Shown: positions 40,898 through 46,857 of the stretch, one piece after another
Layout of the letters: each line of letters starts with the position of its first letter
How positions within the stretch are numbered: position 1 is the first letter of the stretch
NCBI GenBank assembly: GCA_030653975.1
Contig: JAURYH010000003.1
Span: forward strand, 1-46,857
Reading direction: 5' to 3'
Source of the DNA: Hydrogenophaga sp.
GTDB lineage: Bacteria; Pseudomonadota; Gammaproteobacteria; Burkholderiales; Burkholderiaceae_C
DNA length: 46,857 nucleotides
Notes under the pieces: generated by a model
The model's database searches: none
What the model was told of the DNA's origin: nothing
Seen by the model: the letters and a program-made list of their open reading frames with translations, nothing else
Position numbers and translations under genes: made by a program

Positions 40898-41454
40898 AGC
40901 GCGTGTTTGACTTCTGGCTGGCTGTTTTTTTGAGCCTGATTCTGCTGCTGCCCATCGGGATCATTGCCCTGTTTGTGCGCTGGACGTCGCCTGGACCCGC
41001 CCTGTACTGGAGTGACCGTATTGGCCAGCACAACCGCATTTTCCGCATGCCCAAGTTTCGCAGCATGAGAGTGGAAACTCCCGCCGTGGCCACCCATCTG
41101 CTGCCCGATCCGCAGGCCTGCCTGACACCGATGGGGGCTTTCTTGCGCAAAACGAGCCTCGACGAATTGCCGCAACTCTGGAACATCCTCAAGGGCGACA
41201 TGAGCTTCGTCGGCCCACGTCCGGCCCTGTACAACCAGGACGATCTGATCGCATTGCGCACGCACAATGGCGTCGACCAGCTGGTTCCGGGTCTGACCGG
41301 ATGGGCACAAATCAACGGGCGGGACGAACTGCCGATTCCTGAGAAGGTCCGCCTGGATGCCGAATACTTGAAAACATACTCGTTCGGGCTGGACCTCAAA
41401 ATCCTGCTCTTGACCGCGTGGCGCGTGCTGCGCCGGGATGGCGTCACACACTGA
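40894..41454 (+). CDS. Initiating sugar-phosphate transferase (small Bac_transf/PglC-like)
   Basis: A 186-residue monotopic phosphoglycosyl transferase. After one N-terminal hydrophobic segment (about 6-28) come 'SPGPALYWSDRIG' (32-44), 'KFRSMR' (54-59), the catalytic D90-E91 in 'RKTSLDELPQLWNILKGDMS' and 'FVGPRP' (105-110), then 'PGLTGWAQINGRDE'. It moves a sugar-1-phosphate, here probably QuiNAc-1-phosphate or a related 6-deoxy-HexNAc, to undecaprenyl phosphate and so starts the repeat or primer. Size matches the minimal WreU/PglC class rather than the long WbaP class. ATGA overlap with the ketoreductase gene. Confidence 0.92.
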   Translation: MKRVFDFWLAVFLSLILLLPIGIIALFVRWTSPGPALYWSDRIGQHNRIFRMPKFRSMRVETPAVATHLLPDPQACLTPMGAFLRKTSLDELPQLWNILKGDMSFVGPRPALYNQDDLIALRTHNGVDQLVPGLTGWAQINGRDELPIPEKVRLDAEYLKTYSFGLDLKILLLTAWRVLRRDGVTH

Positions 41455-41470
41455 AGTCAGGAACCCTCAG

Positions 41471-43405
41471 ATGTTGAACCGTTTCGCCCTGCCCATACTC
41501 GCCATGCCACGGCGCGCCAAGCGCGTCATCGTGCTGGGCGTGGATGCCGCTTTGTGCGTGCTCACCGTCTGGCTGGCCTATTACCTTCGGCTAGGCGAGT
41601 GGATCAAACTCTCCGGTGACGGCTTCTGGCAGCCCCTGTGGGCGGTTGGCGGGTCGCTGGTCCTGGCCTTGCCGATCTTTGTCGTGAACGGGTTTTACCG
41701 CGCGATCTTCCGCTACTCAGGCCTGGCCGCGCTGATGACCATGATCAAGGCCGTCGCCGTGTATGGCCTGCTCTACGCTACGGTCTTCACGGCCCTTGGT
41801 GTGAACGGCGTGCCGCGCACCGTGGGGCTGATCCAGCCCATGCTGCTGCTGCTGCTGGTCGGTGCCTCGCGCATGCTGGCGCGCTTCTGGCTCGGTGGCC
41901 TCTACCGCAATCAACTCAAGCTGGTTGCACTGCCCCGTGTGCTGATCTATGGCGCCGGCAATGCCGGTCGGCAACTGGCCGCGGCCATGGCCAACAGCCA
42001 CGAAATGCGTGTGGTGGGCTTTCTGGACGACGACGACCGCCTGCACGGTCACGTGCTCAATGGCCTGTCCATCTACAGCCCGGCCGATCTGCAGGGCCTC
42101 GTCAACTCGCTCCAGGTCAGTACCGTGTTGCTGGCCATGCCGTCGGTGAGCCGGCACCGCCGCAACGAACTCATCGAGAAGATGCTCGACGCCCATGTGC
42201 AGGTGCGCACCCTGCCCGCGGTGAGCGAACTGGCGCAGGGGGTGGTCAGCATCTCCGACCTGCGCGAACTCGATATTGACGACCTTCTGGGACGCGAACC
42301 CGTCAGCCCCAACCACATCCTGCTGGGCAAGAACATCACCGACAAGGTGGTCCTGGTGACAGGCGCCGGCGGCTCCATCGGGGGGGAGCTCTGCCGGCAG
42401 ATTCTGGGCATGGCCCCGGTCACGCTCATCCTGCTGGAACAGAGCGAATTTGCCCTGTACGAAATTCAACAGGAACTGGAAGACAAACTCACCGACGACG
42501 CCACCCTGCTGGTCCCTGTTCTGGCGTCGGTGCGCGATGCCGACCGTCTGCGGGATGTCATGGCCAGTTGGAAACCCGACACGGTCTACCACGCCGCGGC
42601 CTACAAACACGTCCCGCTGGTGGAACACAACCCGATCGAGGGCATCAAGAACAACACCCTGGGCACGCTGACCACCGCCCGGATTGCGGTGGAGCAAGGT
42701 GTTGCCGACTTCGTGCTGATCAGTACCGACAAGGCCGTGCGTCCGACCAACATCATGGGGGCCAGCAAGCGCCTGGCCGAAATGGCCCTGCAGGCCCTGT
42801 CCACCACGGCGCCTCACACCCGGTTTTCGATGGTCCGGTTTGGCAACGTGCTGGGCTCTTCAGGGTCGGTGGTCCCCAAGTTCCGGCGCCAGATCCGCGA
42901 CGGCGGCGCCATCACGCTGACCCACCCGGAGATCACGCGCTACTTCATGACCATCCCCGAAGCTGCCCAACTGGTGATTCAGGCCGGTGCCATGGCCAAG
43001 GGCGGCGATGTGTTTGTGCTGGACATGGGCGACCCGGTGAAAATCATGGACCTGGCCCTGCGGATGATTGAACTCTCGGGCCTGACCGTCAGGGATGAAG
43101 AAAACCCCGATGGTGACATTGCCATCGAGATCACCGGCCTGAGGCCTGGCGAGAAGCTCTACGAAGAGCTGCTGATCGGCAACGATCCGCGGCCCACATC
43201 GCATCCGCGCATCATGAAAGCGCATGAAGAATTCCTTGCCTGGCCGCTGCTGCAGGACAAACTCAAGGAACTGGAAAGCCTGCTGGCCCGCAACGACATC
43301 GAAAGCACCAAGACTCTGCTGGTCGAGCTGGTTTCGGGCTACACCCCGCAAGACCAGGGACTTGACACGGCCTGCCCGGCCCGGCGTTTGCGTTACTGCG
43401 TGTAG
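41471..43405 (+). CDS. UDP-HexNAc 4,6-dehydratase, membrane type (WbpM/CapD family)
   Basis: A 644-residue protein. About four N-terminal helices (residues 15-135) are followed by a CoA-binding-like Rossmann domain ('VLIYGAGNAGRQLAAAM' near 157-173) and a C-terminal SDR: 'VTGAGGSIGGELCRQI' near 296-311, 'YHAAAYKHVPLVE' near 375-387, and 'STDKAVRPTNIMGASKRLAE', in which the usual catalytic Tyr is Met (M-x3-K), as in WbpM. It should turn UDP-GlcNAc into UDP-4-keto-6-deoxy-GlcNAc for the ketoreductase two genes upstream. ATG 41471 is preferred, eight bases after AGGA at 41459-41462; ATG 41438 would overlap the previous gene. Confidence 0.92.
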   Translation: MLNRFALPILAMPRRAKRVIVLGVDAALCVLTVWLAYYLRLGEWIKLSGDGFWQPLWAVGGSLVLALPIFVVNGFYRAIFRYSGLAALMTMIKAVAVYGLLYATVFTALGVNGVPRTVGLIQPMLLLLLVGASRMLARFWLGGLYRNQLKLVALPRVLIYGAGNAGRQLAAAMANSHEMRVVGFLDDDDRLHGHVLNGLSIYSPADLQGLVNSLQVSTVLLAMPSVSRHRRNELIEKMLDAHVQVRTLPAVSELAQGVVSISDLRELDIDDLLGREPVSPNHILLGKNITDKVVLVTGAGGSIGGELCRQILGMAPVTLILLEQSEFALYEIQQELEDKLTDDATLLVPVLASVRDADRLRDVMASWKPDTVYHAAAYKHVPLVEHNPIEGIKNNTLGTLTTARIAVEQGVADFVLISTDKAVRPTNIMGASKRLAEMALQALSTTAPHTRFSMVRFGNVLGSSGSVVPKFRRQIRDGGAITLTHPEITRYFMTIPEAAQLVIQAGAMAKGGDVFVLDMGDPVKIMDLALRMIELSGLTVRDEENPDGDIAIEITGLRPGEKLYEELLIGNDPRPTSHPRIMKAHEEFLAWPLLQDKLKELESLLARNDIESTKTLLVELVSGYTPQDQGLDTACPARRLRYCV

Positions 43406-43512
43406 GGCCTGGACACCACCTTGTCTTTCTCCCGGCGTGCAGGGAGCCATGGAACCATGGCTTGTGTGGCCCCATCTCATCAATACATCGCGACTCAACA
43501 GTCAGGACTCCC

Positions 43513-44655
43513 ATGAACAGCTTGAACAAGCACCGAATCGGCCTGGTGGGTACCGGGTTCATTGCCAGCGGGTTTGCACGCCTGGTGCACAACCACGCCC
43601 CGGACCTGGACATTTCCGCCGTATTGACGCGCCGTGCGCCCGACAACACCGAAGGGTTCCCCTTTCCCGAGCGGCTCACCCGTTCGGTCCAGGAACTGCT
43701 CGACAAGTGCGACATGATCGTGGAGTGCAGCGGTGACGTGTTGCACGCCACCGACGTCATCGACACCGCTTTGCGCGCCGGCAAGCCGGTCGTGACCATG
43801 AATTCAGAGTTTCACGTCACCACCGGTTCCTGGTTTGCGGACAAGGGCCTGCTGACCGAAGCCGAGGGCGACCAGCCGGGTTCCATTGCCGCCTTGCGCG
43901 AAGAAGCCGTGATGATGGGTTTCAAGCCCCTCGTCTACGGCAACATGAAGGGCTTCCTCAACCACCACCCGACCCCTGAAGAAATGGCCTACTGGGCCGG
44001 CAAACAGGGCATCAGCGTCGCGCAGACGACCTCGTTCACTGACGGGACCAAAATCCAGATCGAGCAGGCGCTGGTGGCCAACGGCTTTGGCGGCACCATC
44101 ACCCGGCAGGGCATGGAAGGCCCGAAGTCGGCGGATGTCACCAAAGCAGCCATTGAACTGGCCCGCACCGCGGCCGAACGCGGACAGGCCATTTCTGACT
44201 ATGTGCTCTCGCCCGGGAACGCCGGCGTCTTTGTCGTCGGTACCCACGACAAGTCGGAGTGGAAAGCGCTGAACTACCTCAAGCTGGGCGATGGTCCGTA
44301 CTACGTGCTGGTTCGCCCATTCCACCTCTGCCAGTACGAAATCATCAAGACCGTGCGCCGTGTCATCAACGGTGGCGGCGTGCTGCTCAACAACTCCAGT
44401 GCCCCGACTGTTTCCATCGTGGGCATTGCCAAAACCGATCTGCCCGCAGGCACCCGGATCGACCGCGCCATCGGCGGCTTCCAGGTGCGCGGCGAAGCGG
44501 CCCGCATCCAGGACCTGCCGAACCATGTGCCCATCGGCATGATCCAGAATGCCGTGATCACCCGACCGGTCCTGGCCGGCCAGACCTTGAGCTTCGACGA
44601 TGTGGAGCTGCCGGATACGCTCGCGCTGGACATCGCACGCAAACTCTACGCCTGA
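43513..44655 (+). CDS. NAD(P)-dependent dehydrogenase with C-terminal SAF domain (COG4091-like)
   Basis: A 380-residue protein. The N-terminal Rossmann fold has 'RIGLVGTGFIASGFARLV' (8-25) and 'DMIVECSGDVLHATDVI' near 67-83; the middle contains 'GNMKGFLNHHPTPEEM' and 'SFTDGTKIQIEQALVAN', the pattern of predicted homoserine-dehydrogenase-like proteins. The C-terminal ~70 residues are SAF-like ('AKTDLPAGTRIDRAIGG', later 'ARPVLAGQTLSFDDVELP'-type phrasing 'VITRPVLAGQTLSFDDVEL'). Enzymes of this class act on branched or oxidised sugar acids in some pathways, but no substrate can be assigned. AGGA at 43504-43507 precedes ATG 43513 well. A terminator follows directly. Confidence 0.75.
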   Translation: MNSLNKHRIGLVGTGFIASGFARLVHNHAPDLDISAVLTRRAPDNTEGFPFPERLTRSVQELLDKCDMIVECSGDVLHATDVIDTALRAGKPVVTMNSEFHVTTGSWFADKGLLTEAEGDQPGSIAALREEAVMMGFKPLVYGNMKGFLNHHPTPEEMAYWAGKQGISVAQTTSFTDGTKIQIEQALVANGFGGTITRQGMEGPKSADVTKAAIELARTAAERGQAISDYVLSPGNAGVFVVGTHDKSEWKALNYLKLGDGPYYVLVRPFHLCQYEIIKTVRRVINGGGVLLNNSSAPTVSIVGIAKTDLPAGTRIDRAIGGFQVRGEAARIQDLPNHVPIGMIQNAVITRPVLAGQTLSFDDVELPDTLALDIARKLYA

Positions 44656-44663
44656 CCACCGTG

Positions 44664-44690
44664 GCCTCCGTTCACCGGAGGCTGCCTTTT
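44664..44690 (+). terminator. Intrinsic terminator
   Basis: GCCTCCG at 44664-44670 pairs with CGGAGGC at 44676-44682 around TTCAC, followed by TGCCTTTT at 44683-44690. GC-rich stem plus T-run nine bases after the preceding stop is a convincing rho-independent terminator and marks the end of the main polysaccharide transcript. Confidence 0.85.
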
Positions 44691-44703
44691 CTGCTCATGA
44701 ATC

Positions 44704-44720
44704 GCCGCGCGCTGCGCGGC
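44704..44720 (+). other. GC-rich hairpin just upstream of the acyltransferase start
   Basis: GCCGCGC (44704-44710) and GCGCGGC (44714-44720) form a perfect seven-base stem with a GCT loop, 13 bases before ATG 44734. No purine-rich ribosome-binding site is visible between hairpin and start, so the structure could affect termination from upstream or translation of the downstream gene. Confidence 0.45.
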
Positions 44721-44733
44721 CTGTCTTCCCTCC

Positions 44734-46701
44734 ATGTCTTCTGATCCCCACAGCTCCCAATACCGCCCCGACATCGATGGTTTGCGCGCGATTGCGGTGG
44801 TCTCGGTGGTGTTGCACCACGCTTTTCCCGAACACATCCGGGGTGGATTCATCGGGGTGGACATCTTCTTCGTGATTTCCGGCTACCTGATCAGCTCGAT
44901 CATCCTGGGCGGATTGAAGAAACAGCACTTCGGTTTTGCGGATTTTTATGTCCGTCGCATCAAACGCATCTTCCCGGCCTTGTTTCTTGTGCTGGTCACC
45001 GTGCTGGTGATGGGCTGGTACCAGTTGCTGCCCGTTGACTACAAACAGGTCGGCAAACACATTTTTGCGGGCAGCACCTTCATATCCAACTTCGCGTTCT
45101 GGGGCGAGGCGGGCTACTTTGATGCCGACTCGGCCAACAAACCCCTGCTCCACCTCTGGTCGCTGGCCATTGAAGAACAGTTCTACATACTCTGGCCGCT
45201 CACGCTGTTCGCCCTCCACCGCTGGCGCATGAACGCCCTGCGCTGGATATTCGTCTTGCTGGTGGTCTCGTTCCTGGTCAATCTGGCTCTGGTCAGGTCG
45301 TCCCCCACCGCCGCGTTCTACAACCCGGTCTCGCGTTTCTGGGAACTCATGGTCGGCGCCATGCTGGCGGCCATGCATGTGCACCGCGTGGGCTGGTCAT
45401 CGATCTTTCGCAACCTGGCACCGGTCGGCGACGACGACAACGTGCAAGAGCGCCGGGGCCGCAACAACGTCTGGTCCTGGCTGGGTGTGGCTCTGCTGGT
45501 TCTGGTTCTGCTCACCATCCATCCGGAGCGCCGGTTTCCGGGCTGGTGGGCGCTGCTGCCAACCTTGGGCACGGTGCTGCTGATCGCCGCCGGCCCCAGG
45601 GCCTGGTTCAACCGCCATGTGCTGGCCAGCAGGCCTTTTGTCTGGATCGGCCTGATCAGCTACCCGCTGTACCTCTGGCACTGGCCGCTGCTGTCGTTTG
45701 CCCACATCCAGGCGGGCGAACTGCCGCACTGGAAAACCCAGATGGGCTGGATCGCCCTGAGCGTACTGCTGGCCTGGCTCACCTTCCAGCTCGTGGAAAA
45801 GCCCATCCGCTTCGGCCGATGGAACCGCAAAGTCGTGATCGGCACACTGTGCGCGGGCATGACGGTCATGGCGGGTTCCGGCTACGCCACCTACCAGCGC
45901 GATGGTTTTGAGCACCGCTTTCCTCAGATCGTACGGGACATCATGTCCAAGGGTGGGCGGGCCGCCATCGTCGATGGCTGGCGCGACGGTGATTGCACGC
46001 TGGACTTCAAACTGCCGGCCTCCCACTACAAGGACTTCTGCATCGAGAAGAAACGCCCGCTGATCTTCCTTTGGGGAGATTCCCACGCCGGTTCGCTGTA
46101 TCCCGGCTTCAAGGCCCTGCAGGAGGGTGGCAAGTACAACTTCGGCCTGGGTGAACGTGCTGCCGCCATTTGTCCCTCCGTGCTCGGCATCGAGCCGCGC
46201 CCACTCTGCAAAAGTCTTAACGATGCCAACATCCAGGCCATCCGGGACACCAAACCCGACGTGGTGATCCTGTATTCCTGGTGGCACAACAAACGCTACG
46301 ACCTGAGAAACCTTGAAGCCACGGTGGCAGAAATCAAGAAGGCCGGCGTCCCGAGGATCATCATGCTCGGCGCGGTGCCCTACTGGAAAAAACACCTGCC
46401 CCAGATCCTGCTGGAAGAGTGGAAAAAGGGTCCGCCCATGAAGCGGCCGCCGATGCGGTTGAAAGACGAGTTCCTGGATCCCGGCGTCCGTGCCGCCACC
46501 GCGACCATGCGGGCGCGGGCGCAGAAGATGAACATCGAGTTCATTTCCGGCATGGCGTATTTCTGCAACGAACAAGGCTGCCTCACCCGCATGTCCGAAG
46601 AGGCGACCCAACCCCTTTCATACGACTACGGGCATTTGTCCATAGGCGCTGCCACTTATTACGTCGAACAGTTGGCACCCCTGATCTTCAAGGCGCCATA
46701 G
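44734..46701 (+). CDS. OafA-like acyltransferase with C-terminal SGNH domain
   Basis: A 655-residue fusion. Residues 1 to about 385 form an acyltransferase-3 membrane domain: 'YRPDIDGLRAIAVVSVVLHHAF' (10-31), 'GGFIGVDIFFVISGYLIS' (36-53), 'FYVRRIKRIFPALF' and 'LWSLAIEEQFYILWPL'. The C-terminal periplasmic SGNH domain has 'LWGDSHAGS' with nucleophile S450 and a closing 'YDYGHLS' with D631 and H634 in D-x-x-H spacing. Such proteins O-acetylate LPS sugars, the SGNH part passing the acyl group in the periplasm. It lies after a terminator, so it has its own expression signals, not identified here. Confidence 0.92.
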   Translation: MSSDPHSSQYRPDIDGLRAIAVVSVVLHHAFPEHIRGGFIGVDIFFVISGYLISSIILGGLKKQHFGFADFYVRRIKRIFPALFLVLVTVLVMGWYQLLPVDYKQVGKHIFAGSTFISNFAFWGEAGYFDADSANKPLLHLWSLAIEEQFYILWPLTLFALHRWRMNALRWIFVLLVVSFLVNLALVRSSPTAAFYNPVSRFWELMVGAMLAAMHVHRVGWSSIFRNLAPVGDDDNVQERRGRNNVWSWLGVALLVLVLLTIHPERRFPGWWALLPTLGTVLLIAAGPRAWFNRHVLASRPFVWIGLISYPLYLWHWPLLSFAHIQAGELPHWKTQMGWIALSVLLAWLTFQLVEKPIRFGRWNRKVVIGTLCAGMTVMAGSGYATYQRDGFEHRFPQIVRDIMSKGGRAAIVDGWRDGDCTLDFKLPASHYKDFCIEKKRPLIFLWGDSHAGSLYPGFKALQEGGKYNFGLGERAAAICPSVLGIEPRPLCKSLNDANIQAIRDTKPDVVILYSWWHNKRYDLRNLEATVAEIKKAGVPRIIMLGAVPYWKKHLPQILLEEWKKGPPMKRPPMRLKDEFLDPGVRAATATMRARAQKMNIEFISGMAYFCNEQGCLTRMSEEATQPLSYDYGHLSIGAATYYVEQLAPLIFKAP

Positions 46702-46786
46702 AGGTCCGCACCAGCGCACTAGTACAGCATCCCGTAAATAGCTTTACGTAATTGGATCGAAGTACGGACCGAGCAAGGAGACGACC
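46702..46786 (+). other. Spacer with inverted repeat before a truncated gene
   Basis: A CGTAAA-TAGC-TTTACG palindrome lies at 46733-46748, and CTAG occurs at 46719-46722. AAGGAG at 46775-46780 is a strong ribosome-binding site for the ATG at 46787. The arrangement resembles the left end of an insertion element, but the window ends too soon to test this. Confidence 0.35.
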
Positions 46787-46857
46787 ATGTCGGCAACGGT
46801 GGCAAGGTCTCCGGTGCCGGGCAAGGGCTCCCATCGGCCGGTGTGGCTGCGGAACGC
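46787..46857 (+). CDS. Start of an unidentified gene (truncated by window end)
   Basis: Only 23 codons are visible, beginning 'MSATVARSPVPGKGSHRPVW'. The strong AAGGAG six bases upstream makes it a likely real start. The fragment is too short to name; a transposase is one possibility given the palindromic spacer upstream. Confidence 0.45.
   Translation, partial: MSATVARSPVPGKGSHRPVWLRN

Overview
The window is a high-GC, almost entirely plus-strand stretch from a Gram-negative bacterium. The gene complement and sequence style (TAXI-type TRAP transporter with DUF1850 partner, E. coli-like Ugd, Wzm/Wzt exporter, WbpM-type dehydratase) fit a betaproteobacterium of the Burkholderiales, probably Comamonadaceae; this placement is inference, not a database result. 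Nearly the whole window is one surface-polysaccharide (O-antigen or related LPS/exopolysaccharide) locus. It starts next to an unrelated transport operon and ends close to what may be a mobile element.

Layout. 1-3714: core-type transport genes (TAXI solute receptor tail, fused TRAP permease, DUF1850 protein, AEC carrier). 3715-3992: structured non-coding leader. 3993-11873: ugd, a lipid-anchored GDSL autotransporter, a GT4, a YbhN-like membrane protein and three GT2 enzymes. 11967-16833: rfbBDAC (dTDP-L-rhamnose) and bifunctional manC (GDP-mannose). 16833-23777: Wzm/Wzt ABC exporter, an FkbM methyltransferase with a repeat-encoded coiled coil, and a three-domain GT4. 23788-24822: gmd. 24919-30685: a UDP-xylose synthase-like enzyme, then a Gtr-like module (GtrB-like GT2, GtrA, methyltransferase, unknown membrane protein, polytopic GT-C-like protein). 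30843-31700: rmd. 31818-38844: a GT4 with four N-terminal repeats, a double GT2 with coiled coil, a GT-C-like protein and a polyprenyl-phosphate GT2. 38877-44655: an acyltransferase, a ketoreductase, an initiating sugar-phosphate transferase, a WbpM-type dehydratase and a SAF-domain dehydrogenase, closed by an intrinsic terminator. 44734-46701: an OafA-like acyltransferase with SGNH domain. The right edge holds only the first codons of an unidentified gene.

How it works together (inference). The last biosynthetic block would make UDP-QuiNAc-type sugar and load it on undecaprenyl phosphate. The glycosyltransferases would extend the chain with D-rhamnose (manC-gmd-rmd), L-rhamnose (rfbBDAC) and possibly xylose or glucuronate (ugd plus the UXS-like enzyme). 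The chain would be capped or measured by the FkbM/coiled-coil protein and exported by Wzm/Wzt, whose C-terminal domain recognises the finished glycan. No Wzx, Wzy or Wzz is seen, which agrees with the ABC-exporter route. Side groups could be added in the periplasm by two GT-C/GT2 pairs and two acyltransferases. Many genes overlap by ATGA or TGATG, pointing to long, translationally coupled transcripts.

The most interesting points are: the FkbM protein with six 21-base repeats directly before a WbdA-like polymerase, which could be an independently evolved, slippage-tunable chain-length ruler; a GC drop that begins inside wzt at the exporter/recognition-domain boundary; the four WW...EY repeats fused to a GT4; and the lipid-anchored GDSL autotransporter inside the locus.
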